Source: Malus domestica
Lineage: Eukaryota > Streptophyta > Magnoliopsida > Rosales > Rosaceae
DNA: 64,000 nucleotides
NCBI RefSeq assembly: GCF_042453785.1
Contig: NC_091669.1
Coordinates: forward strand, 17,777,001-17,841,000
Direction of reading: 5' to 3'
Part shown: one piece after another, positions 48,501 to 59,531 of the stretch
Layout: every line of letters starts with the position of its first letter
Position numbering within the stretch: the stretch's first letter is position 1
Notes under the pieces: model-generated
Databases searched by the model: none
The model's input: only the letters and a program-made list of their open reading frames with translations
What the model was told of the DNA's origin: nothing
Made by a program: the position numbers and the translations under genes

Positions 48501-49592
48501 TGACTAGGACAGAAGATAGATTTCTTGATATGGCTTCTGCCTGATTTCATATTTTAATATGAAGACTGGCGATATATATTTTCTGTTGGAACAACGTGTT
48601 CTGTTTTCTTGTGCATTTAACTTGAGATTATAATTTCAATTTTGGTAATTGGAACTAGTTTTATGAAGTTGGTCTCTCTAGTGCACAACACATGCATCAG
48701 GATGGGGTTTTGTGTATGCCTTCATTGAATATGAATCATCAGTTGGCTTGATGAGTCTGTTTGGTAAATAATTAAAGTATGAATGTTATTATTTGAAAAA
48801 TGATTTCTTTTGGCGCTACTTTTGAATGTAGGGCTCTGAATTTGCATCAAAAGCAGTTGATATAGCAGCACAAGAATTACTTACAATTGCAACACCTGGA
48901 CAAGGTTTGCTCTTCGTATTTCTCACTTCTTGTTTCAGAATGAAGGACTTATGTTTCTCATGGTGCCTTTATTTCTTCTTTGCTCGCAGTTACGGATGTA
49001 CAGCTTAAACGTGCCAAGGAGTCCACAAAGGCGGCAGTTTTAATGAATCTAGAATCTAGAGTATGACCTCTCTCGTACACACATGATTATGGTGCAGTGG
49101 TTCCCCAATGCACTAGTTTGTCGTTATTTTAATATTTGTTGTTGAGGTTGGTCATTCTTAATGGGTTTTGTTTTCCATTTTGCAGATGATTGCATCAGAG
49201 GATATAGGAAGGCAGGTTTTGACATACGGAGAGAGGTAATTCAATATCTGTTCCGTTTGATCTATTTGGTAGGCTTTTACAGCATTTGTTGCGACTTGCT
49301 AAGGAATATGTTACTGTTTACCATTGCAGGAAACCTGTGGAGCACTTCTTGAAGACGGTAGAAGAAGTGAGCTTGAAAGATATTACTACAATCGCGCAGA
49401 AGATTATTTCTTCACCGCTAACAATGGCAACATATGGCAATGGTAATTTCCAATTGCTTACACTTTGATCTCATATATTGCGTCCGGTGGTACATTGATT
49501 AAAGGGTGAGAAATTAAGCCCTCGTGTGTTGTGTGGCAGTTGTACATGTACCCGGTTACGACTCAATTAGCAGCAGGTTCCAAGCAAAATGA
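45595..49592 (+). CDS. Mitochondrial processing peptidase subunit alpha
   Basis: Thirteen exons join in frame to 502 residues: 45595-45630, 46109-46342, 46448-46744, 47227-47394, 47599-47766, 47910-47990, 48135-48201, 48324-48421, 48832-48904, 48990-49060, 49186-49235, 49330-49442, 49540-49592. The first exon codes only [12 protein letters not shown], the start of a basic presequence. Two M16 peptidase folds follow. Where the beta subunit has its zinc site HxxEH, this protein reads HLLER (116-120), the expected inactive form of alpha. The glycine-rich loop ([20 protein letters not shown], from about 329) that grips presequences is complete. In plants the MPP dimer is part of complex III in the inner mitochondrial membrane. 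The leader has a CT tract at about 45474-45493. Confidence 0.96.
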
Positions 49593-49649
49593 GAGGATGC
49601 CTCCTGCTGGCTGTAATTTTTTGAATCGCATGACTACTCACGGCTTCCG

Positions 49650-50645
49650 AGCTATTCGCCGTTGTTGGCAATTGTCGAAATAAAATTTTGAAAGGATTAA
49701 TTTGATCCAAATTACATATACCAGGATTTGTTTTGGCAAATATTATTTCTTTTCTAAGCTGTTTTGGTGTACAGGGGGTTCTGCTGCACCCTCCAAAAAG
49801 CAAACCTGACAACATGAACAAACTTCTCCTTCATTTCGCGCACAAAAATGGAAGGATTTTAATTTTAAGGGATGTGTGTTTTAGTTTTTATGATACTTAA
49901 ATCGGATTTCTTGTCGTCTTCATTTCAATTAAGTAAACATATTATACTTTTTTATGAGTTATTTAATTTGGGCTTTTTGTTTGGTGTTTATGATCGGAAA
50001 GAATTGGGTAACTCATATAATTTAAGGTAAACCTAAGATAGAGATAAGTGTTGTGATATTTAGTCTTTGGGAGAGAAGTTTTTTCTTCATGTAAAGTTGT
50101 GTTGGATCAAAACGTTTATGTACAGAGAGATGTTTGTAATCTCATAACAACATACAAGATCAAGAGTGAAAGTAATAATACCAATATCCCTTCTCTCTCT
50201 TTACATGCATCATACAAGATCAAAAGTGAAAGTAAGAATACCAATGTTTATATCCCTCCCCTTTCTTTGCTTGCATCATTTTTGTGTTGCATACAGTTAC
50301 GAAAATAAACAGTGTAATACATTACACCCGTTCCACTTCTATCTTTAACAAAGGTTATTTCTCTCTCATTTATCCCCTATTATAACAATAAAGTGGTGAT
50401 AAAAAATATAAAAAATAAAAAAATAAAAAAAAAAGTGATTTTTCATTATACCAATATTTAGAGGAATCTGCGCTACAACTCGATGAAAACAACGCTGTGG
50501 AGTGCGCAAAAACCACTCTGTGTACGACGTCGTTTGCTTATTAACAAAACACAGTTTAACCAGTCCAAACCCAGTCCACTGCTCTTTCTGACGATAACAT
50601 CCGAATACCCAACTAACACTAACCACCACCGCTACTGCTGCCACC
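49650..50645. other. Intergenic stretch between the MPP alpha and PPR genes
   Basis: Holds the MPP alpha 3' UTR and the PPR promoter. Two copies of a roughly 66-bp unit (CATACAAGATCAAGAGTGAA at 50150 and CATACAAGATCAAAAGTGAA at 50210) lie in tandem. The PPR leader near 50580-50645 is C-rich. No further gene is seen. Confidence 0.45.
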
Positions 50646-52745
50646 ATGAAACCCCGCCACCACCTGAGACTCCTCCGCCTTACCAAACCCACGCCCTCAA
50701 CCACCACGTGCCGCCACTATGCCACAAAGTACACGGCCAAAATAACCTCAACCTCCCCAACCGGCCTTTCTGTCTCGGCCGAGGTAACCCCGCCGCCACC
50801 CCTCCCCACGGACATCCGCGGCTACGCTCTCCCGCGGCGCGACCTCGTCTGCAAAGCCACCCAAATCCTCCTGGGCTGCCAATCCCCTTCCGCCATGTTA
50901 TCAGACCCCTTCTCCGACCTCTCTGACTACCTCACCTCCCTCTCCCTCCACATCACCCCGTCTGAAGCCTCCGAAATCCTGAAATCGGTAACCTGCCCCG
51001 ACCTCGCCGTCAAATTCTTCCGATTTTGCCCCTCGCTCTCCCCTAATTTCCACCACGACGCCTTCACCTGCAACCGAATCCTCCTCATCCTCTCCAAGTC
51101 CACCTCCCCCGCCCGGTTCGACCTAGTCCGGTCGATCCTCCGCGACATGGACCGCTCCAGCATAAGTGGCAACATCTCCACCGTCAACATCCTCATCGGC
51201 CTGTTCGGCAGCACCGAAGACTTGGAAACCTGTATTGGGTTGGTGAAGAAATGGAATCTCAACATGAACAGCTACACTTACAAGTGCTTGCTTCAGGCCT
51301 TCCTGCGCTCTCGCGATTCCGGCAAAGCTTTCGATACTTACATCGACATGCGGCGGCGGGGTTACAAGCTCGACATTTTTGCTTACAACATGCTGCTGGA
51401 TGCATTGGCAAAAGAGGAAAAGGTTTGAATTTTGATTGAATTGAATGCAATGTGACATTGTGGTTGCGCTCACATGTTCAAATTCGATGTGGGTTTTTGT
51501 GGATTTCTGATTTTCTGATGTGCAGCAGAAATTTGGCAGGTTGAGGATGCACGCAAGGTGTTTGATGATATGAAGAAGAAGCATTGCGAGCCGGATGAGT
51601 TTACTTACACGATTATGATCAGAATGGTTGGGAAATTGGGCAAGGGCGATGAGTGTCGCGGGTTGTTTCAGGAGATGGTGAACAAGGGTTGCGCTCCGAA
51701 TATGATGTTTTATAATACTATGATTCAGGCTCTTGCTCGGAGCAAGATGGTTGACAAGGCCATCATTGTGTTCTCGAAAATGGTACAGAACAATTGCCGG
51801 CCTAATGAATTTACGTACAGTGTGGTTTTGAATCTTTTGGTTGCAGAAGGGCAGCTGGGTAGGTTTGATGAGGTGGTGGGAATGTCGAAGAAGTACATGA
51901 CGAAGTCGATATATGCATATCTTGTGAGGACATTGAGTAAATTGGGTCATGCCGGGGAAGCTCACAGGTTGTTCTGCAACATGTGGAGCTTCCATGACAT
52001 GGGGGATCGGGATGCATATACTTCAATGTTGGAGAGTTTGTGCAGTGCGGGTAAAACTGCAGAGGCGGTTGACATGCTAAGTAACATTCATGAGAAAGGG
52101 ATAACTACTGATACTATCATGTACAACACAGTTTTGGCAGCTCTTGGAAAGTTGAAGCAGATACCCCATCTTCATGAACTGTACGAAAAGATGAAACTTG
52201 ATGGGCCTGAACCGGACATATTTACCTACAACATTATGATTTCGAGCTTTGGTAGAGCTGGGAAGGTTCATGAGGCTGTGACGATATTCGAACATCTGGA
52301 GAATAGTGATTGTAAACCGGATATTATCTCTTACAATTCGTTGATCAATTGCCTTGGGAAAAATGGTGATGTGGATGAAGCCCACATGAGGTTTAAGGAG
52401 ATGCAAGAGAAGGGTTTTAGCCCTGATGTCGTCACCTACAGCACTCTGATCGAGTGCTTTGGCAAGACGGATAGGGTTGAAATGGCATGCAGGCTGTTTG
52501 ACGACATGCTTGCTCAAGGCTGCTGTCCGAATATAGTGACATACAACATCTTGCTTGATTGTCTTGAGAGGTGTGGGAGGACTGCTGAGGCAGTGGATCT
52601 ATATGCGAAACTTAAGCAGCAAGGGTTGACACCGGATTGGATTACATACGCAGTGCTTGAACGGTTGCAGAGCGGTTCGCATAGGAGAGTTAGGGTTCGT
52701 AGGCAGAGTCCGATCACAGGTTGGGTTGTGAGCCCTTTAAGGTGA
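50646..52745 (+). CDS. Mitochondrial pentatricopeptide repeat protein (At1g51965/ABO5-like)
   Basis: Two exons (50646-51422 and 51540-52745) give 660 residues; the intron of 117 bases ends at CAG before GTTGAGGATGC, which keeps the PPR register. The N-terminus is basic and free of acidic residues (KPRHHLRLLRLTKPT), as in mitochondrial targeting. From about residue 130 to 630 it has some 12-13 P-type motifs of 35 residues, many with PD(I/V)xTYNxMI-type starts (EPDEFTYTIMI, EPDIFTYNIMI, CPNIVTYNILL). There is no E or DYW extension, so RNA splicing or stabilising is more likely than editing. The C-terminus RVRVRRQSPITGWVVSPLR looks like At1g51965 (ABO5), needed for nad2 intron splicing; that orthology is from memory. 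Codons in exon 1 are much richer in C than in exon 2. Confidence 0.92.
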
Positions 52746-53519
52746 TGAATGGTGTAGACATACCAAATTTTGCGTTCCTGCTTCTTTGGAGCCAGTTTCC
52801 AGTTCCTGCCAAGGCCGAAGCATGTGGCTGCTGCTGGAATTACTCAAGAAACATGCTTACCACAGCGCCATCACAACCAGCATCCGTTTTGTTTGCGGAA
52901 TGAGTTATTTGGGAATGAAAATTCAAGCTCATCGCTGTGAGATAGAAACTGGCTCACTTGAGTTTTCGACGAAAAAAGATTCTCACTTGTGGAACATCAT
53001 AAATTTAGTCACAAATTCACTAGTGTGGTTGAAAAATTCAATAATTGATGTGGAAGCATGTCGTGTATTTCAGATTTGATGTCTCACCGTCTTTCAGAAT
53101 TTAACTTTACGTGAACAGTGAACAATGAACTTGTATGGTTGCTTTGGCTGCAAAGAAGAAAACAACGGTTGTGTCGTGTACTAAGTCAACTATAAAACTA
53201 ATCTGATTCTCTTAGCGAGTGTCATCAACGTCACTTCCACTTCATAAGACAGACTCATATATTACCAAAGTTGGCAAATAAATCTAGTAAAAGGTATTAC
53301 TACAAAATGTCGACCGTGGAAGCAAAGGATCAGAAACAAATCGAATAGCTCCGGATGTTTTCTCACGTCACAAAATCTACAAAACTCTTCTACCACTCAT
53401 CGTCTATCACAAGCTACACTTGAAATGCCATACGAGTGGATCTCAATAAGTTATTGCAGTAAATCATACTTTTAAGTTCCAAACGAAACTGCGCAGAAAA
53501 CAAAGCCCGGAGTAATTGA
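52746..53519. other. 3' UTR space between the convergent PPR and uS9m genes
   Basis: No gene supported; the two flanking genes point toward each other, so this holds both 3' ends. No clear repeat found. Confidence 0.4.
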
Positions 53520-55761
53520 TCAACGCTTGACCCACTGGAAGCTCTTCCTTGCTTTTGCTTTTCCGGGTTTTTTCCTTTCCACCACACGCGAGTCCCTTGT
53601 CAAGAAACCAGCTGGAAACACAAACAAGTTGCTGGGTTAGCAAGAAAGAGGCAGACAGATAAAATCTGTTTCTCCTTATAGACAAGAAATAACCAGCCGA
53701 CAACGGGGAAGAAAACTATTTACATTCTTTGAGTGCAGGACGCAAGTCGGGTTCCCAATTTTGCAAGGCCCTGCTCACTCCTAATTGAATTGCTCCAACT
53801 TGACCTGGAAAAAACACCTTTTCAATTTTCCATATTTAACACAAACAAAAACGTTGATGCAAAGAATCAACATACCAAACATATTAAACATTCTTCTTTA
53901 AAAACGAGTTACTGTTAAGAGTAACAATTTGCACAAACAGTATTTTTGTACTCAACTACTATATAGGAAGAAGAGCCAGCATCAAAAAGCACGAAACAAT
54001 CTTTACAAAATTACAATCAATTCGTATTTAATTCTGTCTGAGATGTTGGCTCCGATTTTCTTCTCTTTTCCTCTGCTCTGTTTCAGTTTCATTATTTGAT
54101 GTGAAATGAAAATCTAACCACAATTAATTCAACCTAACTGAAAAATACACTCCATTCATTTGATTTCATGAGAGCAGGGGAAGAAAAGCTTTACTAACAT
54201 ATGGAACTGGACAGAAATTTGTTTTCCATGAGAGTTTGGCAGTGTAGGTAGTAAGTAGCGAGACAAATTTTGTGGTTTTCTGGCATATAAAGCTATTGAA
54301 TTACAAGTTCAAGGATAACGGAGGGAAACAGCAGTTGAATTGGATCTCAAACAAGTCAATATCAAGGAAAAAAAGTTAACATATAAATCAAAATAAAGTG
54401 TGGCAACAAACTTAGGCTTACCTGTGGTGCCGCCTCCTTGAACAGTACAAGCGATATCCCAAAGGCCCAACGTTTTTGTCTCAGAGAAAGGTCGGAGGAG
54501 AGCAGCACGATGATCAAGCATTGGAAAATAGGCGTCAAATTGTTTATCATTAATTGTGAATTTACCATTACCAGGTTGAATCCAGACGCGTGCTACACTG
54601 CATTTCCTTCTTCCTGTTCCATAAGCTCTCCCCTTGTCGTCTACCATTCTCACTCTTGCTTTGGCAACTTCCTCCTGTTTCTGGCGCTCTATTTCAGCTC
54701 TCGAGGATTTTCTGGTATTTTTCTCATAACGAATGTCTTCAATCTCTGATAGAGGGGGCAATCCCCTTATCCCTTGAAAATCCTTCAATGCAATCAAAGT
54801 GTCAAGCATTTCATCTGTGATTCCAGATGCAGCAATAAGGTCACCAAAGGCACGATTCGGACCTGCAGTTACCATACTTGATCAGTATAACACCTAAAGA
54901 GTCACCTAGCTGATAAATGAATCAGCAACTGCATTCAAAACAAAGTATTATTTGAACTATAATACTTCGAGAAAGCCGAAGAAATAATCTTATCCCATGT
55001 AGAGTGCTTGCAGACCTAACAAGATATCTGATAATTTTAACTCCTCCCATTAATCAATAAGTAGTAGTGTAGTTCCCAAAATCAAAAGCAGAACAATAGA
55101 CACACCAATATTTTAATGAACTTGCAGACCTCCCAACAACGAAACATACAATTGGTTGGTGCCCAAATCAACCCAAAAGGATTTAGTACAGTACAAGCTG
55201 TTCCACTAAGCTATACACGTTCCTACTCTTTAAGCATATCGATGTTATCCAGAAATTTACGAAAAAAAAGTAACCTTTGAGAACAGCAGTAAGCTCCCGC
55301 TCCTCTTTCTCAAGCATCTCAGCCTGTTCAGCCTTCTCAATCTCCTCTCTCCTTGTCTCACCATCAATGGCAGTAACAGTCTGTACACCCTCTCCGATAT
55401 CGAACAAGGCACTCTTCTCCTCCTCTCCCAAGCTCCACAGCTTGTACTCCTGCGATGTACCCCACTCCTCGCCTGCTCTCCCTTTCAACCAATCGGAATC
55501 GGCCTCGCCGGATTCAACTTCTGCAATCCCGGAAATGTCCCCGGAGCTCTCGCCGAATAAAGGGTCGAACTTTCCATCGGTTTCCTGAGAAAGCCTCCAA
55601 ACATCTGATTGGGAGGGACCCTGAGCATCGTCACTGGAGAAGAACCTTGGATTGAAAGTAGTGAAAAGAGTGTTTTGGGGTTGGGGTAAGGGATGGAACT
55701 TTGGGGAGATTAGGGTTAAGCGAGAGAAATGTGAGGGTTTGGGCACAAGACGAGAGAGCAT
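53520..55761 (-). CDS. Mitochondrial small ribosomal subunit protein uS9m
   Basis: Four exons (55761-55275, 54862-54422, 53804-53724, 53611-53520) give 366 residues. The first 40 or so residues are a basic, Ser/Phe-rich presequence ending near FFSSDD. An acidic plant-specific extension follows. The conserved S9 domain covers about the last 130 residues: [25 protein letters not shown], then [34 protein letters not shown] and the C-terminal FQWVKR, whose last Arg reaches the P-site in bacterial ribosomes. Length fits plant mitochondrial S9. Exons 3 and 4 are short and were located by splice sites plus the conserved S9 tail. It is convergent with the PPR gene. Confidence 0.95.
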
Positions 55762-56379
55762 GGTGATGAAGCAGAGCCTTGAAAAATATTTTAGACTTTT
55801 GAAATTTAGGGTTTAACAAGAAAAATGTTTCTTGCAATCATAACAGGAAGCGAACAGCAGAGAGAAGTTAGAAGTTGAATGTGTCATGGCTGCGATGTGT
55901 TTCTTGCAACTCGAAACAGATCAATCAGGAATTGTATGTGATTAATCAGATTCAGAACAAGTTGATATATATTATTTGGGCCAAATTTCTTGTACTGTTT
56001 TTCCTTTTCGGTTAGCCCGATCAGTTATGGGCTGATGAGGCCACGACACGTACAATTTTTTGTTTCGGTATTATTATTATTTATTTTTGTTTTGTCTTGT
56101 GGATAGGTTGATGTTAATGCAAGAAGTGATTTCCGTACATTATTTTAGGGGTGGGTTCAAATAACCGAAAACCGAAAAAAACCGAAACCAAACCGAACCG
56201 ATGCCGAAAAAAACCGAACCAAAACTGCCAAACCGAACCGAACCGAATCTGGCTGGTTCGGTTTTGGTTTTTAAGGTTCAGAAACCGAACCAAACCGAAC
56301 CGAACCGAACAGATATATATATTTAATTTTGTTTTCAATATTATAAATAATTTAGTGATACAATCATAACAAGATATAA

Positions 56380-56620
56380 CTGTTACCAAGTTGGTTTGCT
56401 TGAAACTTTTCAAGCCCCTGTGCATGGGTTCGAATCCTCATGCCTCCAGAGGTTTCAGAAAAGTTTTTTAGTTTTTTTGAGCAATCAACAACCTTTTAAC
56501 TTAAAATTAAATATAAATACTTAAAACCTGCTGCTGTGAGGAATCGAACCCCTTCCGTCAAGGGGGGATAATTCCTTCAAGCCAACTTGACTGTAGGCTT
56601 TGTGTTGTTATAATTGTACC
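56380..56620. repeat. Inverted pair of tRNA-like boxes inside the hAT element
   Basis: CAAGTTGGTTTGCTTGAA ... GGGTTCGAATCCTCATG (about 56387-56441) is matched in reverse orientation by GTGAGGAATCGAACCCCTTCC ... CTTCAAGCCAACTTGACTG (about 56534-56592). Both carry the pol III B-box core GGTTCGA(A/T)TCC. No cloverleaf or complete tRNA could be built, so I do not call a tRNA gene. Confidence 0.65.
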
Positions 56621-56756
56621 AGTAATATATTTATAGGTTTCTAATATTTAATGCTTTATAAAATTTCTTAAGATTAAAAACCCTAGCCGTCACTCTCCCA
56701 ATCCCATTTCGGTTTTCCCTTTTCTCAAGCACTCTCTCCCCTCCGCTATTTCCTCT

Positions 56757-56785
56757 CTGCCTCTCTCTCTCTCTCTCTTTCTCTC
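56757..56785. repeat. CT-rich tract in the hAT element
   Basis: CTCTCTCTCTCTCTCT run with nearby CT-rich sequence, following AAACCCTAGCC, as in the leader of a plant gene. Confidence 0.6.
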
Positions 56786-57398
56786 CCCTTCCTCTCTTCC
56801 TCCAAATCACTATCTCTCTTTGTGGATTTCGACGGTAGCAAAGAGGAGAGCCAAACCACAGTGGCAGTGGAGCAGTCCAGTGGCAAACATGGGACTGATG
56901 GGCAGTTGACGGCGGACGAGGGCAGTCATTAATCGTTGCAGATCCATGATCCATGGTTCTTTGTTTTTGTGTTGTGTTGTTGGTTAATTTTCGTTTGCAG
57001 ATTTTTTTTTTCAATTTCGTTGGTTCTGAACTTCTGATGAATTTGATCTGTAGCTTCTAAATTTCATGGTTTTGCAATTTGTTTTGGGTATGCTGGATTT
57101 GGTTAGGTAACTTCATTTATGAACACTATTAGACTATTAGTTGAGGTTTGATTAATTTGTGAGAGTACATACGGTTTGATTAATTTGTTTTGGGTATGCT
57201 GCTGCTGAAGCCTGGATTTGTTGTGGCTGTTTTGCATTTTTTGGAGGAAAAAAAAAAAAACCGAACCGAAAAAAAAACCGAAACCGAACCGAAAAAAACC
57301 GAAAAAAATTTGGGCCGAACCGAACCGAAATTTCGGTTTGGTTTCGATTTTGGCAAAAAACCGAACCGATAAGAACCGAACCCAGCCCTACATTATTT

Positions 57399-58240
57399 TA
57401 TTTTGACTTTTCAATTCTAAAAACAGAAATAGACATGAGTGTATAGCAGGAGAAAATGGTGTGAAAGTAACTTTCCTTTTATTACTACATCTATCGATTG
57501 AAATTGACTCGGCTAAATTATTTCCCCTAATTACTAACTTTACCATTCTACAACTAGTAAATTGCCCTATTGGATAAGACTATCATCTTCAACTCATAGC
57601 GTCTCTTATTCAAACTTGCCCCTTCTTTTTAATCTAACTTATAGTAGTAATATCGATTGTAAAAAAAGAAGGATTAACTCTGTACTTGAGGTTTTGTGTT
57701 CAAGCCCGTTCTTTTGAACTAAACTCTAATCTCTAATCTCTAATATTAGAAAATCAGCAGTCAATTTTGGTGTCTTAAGCTTCACCAAAAAGTTTAGGAC
57801 AAAATCACCCCTAAAACAGAAAAATCCAAAACTAATCCAAATTAACACATCAAACACATCATGGGTAATTTTGTAAGAAAAGCATAACAAATACAAGATA
57901 AAAAAAATGGAAAAAAGAAAATGAAACGTGCAAAACTTTGATGTCGTGGGACTCCAGAGAAACACCACGAACTGACAGAGAAGAAAACTACCATGAACCA
58001 TAACTCCACGTTGAGCACTGAAGATTATGAGAAGGAGGGAAATCTTTTTTTGCCGTTCCTTCTACTTTGAGTGGTTTGGAAGAAGAAAAAAAAGTTCATC
58101 AATTTCCTTTTTGTTAGGACCATATGGTTTGGGCCCTTTAGCTCTTCCTCTCAGCCCATGCTTGTCAGCCTCCAACTAAGTTTTGCTCAAGGCCCAGCCG
58201 GGTTCCCTTTTCGACCTCGGCCATTCAACATGCTTTCACC
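57399..58240. other. Intergenic stretch before the gag remnant
   Basis: No gene or clear LTR found. If the gag remnant belongs to an LTR element, its 5' LTR and primer site should be here, but I did not identify a TG...CA unit or a convincing primer site, so the 5' end may be lost. Confidence 0.3.
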
Positions 58241-58989
58241 TCGCAGTTCACAACTCTTCAGTCATTGATACTCGATGAACTTCGTCTTCTGAAATCGAGT
58301 TTTCCTTCCTCCCAAACCACCACCCCACACACACCATCCCCAACCCACCGCACCTCCAGCGCACCACAACCCCAACCCACCACAAACCTAAACCCGACGA
58401 CCATTCGACCACCCACAACCACCACCACACCTTGATTCCGCGCCTTGTTCTCACCCCCCAACCCAACATTCTCGAATCTCGGCCCTTCAAATCCTCCTTC
58501 GCCAAGCCTCGCCCCACTTCCCCCTTTTTTATCCTCCATCCGCACCACCCTACCTCCTACACCCATCACCAACCGACTGACCCATTCCCAACAACAAAAC
58601 ACATCTCCTTCTATATTTTCTCCAAACCCTTACTCACCTATAACCACCCAAACCCATTCCTTTCATGTCCTACCATCCACAACCCCAGTTCCCATAAATC
58701 CCAACCCATACCACCATTCCCCCAATTTTAAAACCATTAAAATGGAATTACCTAGATTTAATGGTGACGACCCATATGGCTGGCTTGCAATGGCCGAAAG
58801 GTACTAGACTATTATGAGGTATAGGCCTGGCAATTCCTGACACGATCCGATAATCCGACACGACACGACATGAAATTAACAGGTGTTTGGGTCGACACGA
58901 TAATGAAACGGGTCGTTATCGGATAACCCGATAAGCACCTGTTAAGATAACAGATTAGTTCGGGTATACACGTGGCTAACACGATACAC

Positions 58990-59280
58990 GATAAACAGAA
59001 TATTAATTTAATAATTTTATAACCCTAAAAAAAATACTATAATAATTATATATATTAATTTAACAATTTTATATCCCTAAAAACTATAATAATTATAATA
59101 ATTATATATACTTTAATAATTATACCCCCAAAATATTAACTATAATAGTTATATTTATATATATATATATATATATTAAATTTTATACCCCTAGAAACTA
59201 TAATAATTATACATACAAAATAAATAGATTTAAATCTACTTAATAAATAAATAAATAAATATATATATATATATATAGAC
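58990..59280. repeat. A+T-rich block with repeated ACTATAATAATTAT units
   Basis: CTATAATAATTATA and related phrases occur about five times, with TA runs at 59156-59174 and 59261-59276. It lies between the hAT left subterminal region and the foldback. Confidence 0.65.
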
Positions 59281-59300
59281 ACACACACCTTCCTATTTTT

Positions 59301-59519
59301 TCACACACTCTTAACTACTTTTCACACACCCCTTCCTATTTTTTAGTACTTAATTGGTATCTTACTATTTAATCTTCCATATATACCCCTCCCTATTTAA
59401 TATTTCATTAATTATCATCAAAAAGTAGGAAGGGTATATATGGAAGATTAAATAGTAAGATACCAATTAACTATTAAAAAATAGGAAGGGGTGTGGGAAA
59501 AGTAGTTAAGGGTGTGTGA
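59301..59519. mobile_element. Foldback MITE nested in the hAT element
   Basis: The left arm from TCACACACTCTTAACTACTT is matched almost base for base by the reverse complement of the right arm ending GGGTGTGTGA. The arms are about 90-100 bp with a short A+T-rich loop near 59400-59430, including TTGGTATCTTACTATTTAAT on both sides. No coding sequence. Target duplication was not identified. Confidence 0.8.
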
Positions 59520-59531
59520 AAATCACAACCC

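Larger units (their letters stand above)
56146..57390. mobile_element. Non-autonomous hAT element with ACCGAA-rich ends
   Basis: The left end TAGGGGTGGGTTC and reverse-complemented right end TAGGGCTGGGTTC are inverted repeats; CATTATTT flanks both sides (56138-56145 and 57391-57398), a perfect 8-bp hAT duplication. Next to each end is a stretch built from AACCGAA/AACCGAAA units (56164-56312 and 57259-57379). Inside lie two tRNA-like boxes in inverted order and then about 400 bp (56680-57100) that look like a gene leader (AAACCCTAGCCGTCAC, CT tract). No transposase frame is present. Confidence 0.9.

Noticed and set aside
50927-51995. Long minus-strand frames of 112 and 290 codons opposite the PPR gene
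   Set aside because: They are antisense shadows of the C-rich PPR coding sequence with no family motifs.
56387-56592. tRNA genes
   Set aside because: Only B-box-like cores are present. No acceptor stem or anticodon arm can be formed, and the two boxes are an inverted pair within a transposon.
58248-58602. Gly/Trp/Val-rich minus-strand frames of 89 and 114 codons
   Set aside because: They are the complement of the Pro/Thr-rich gag leader and have no independent support.
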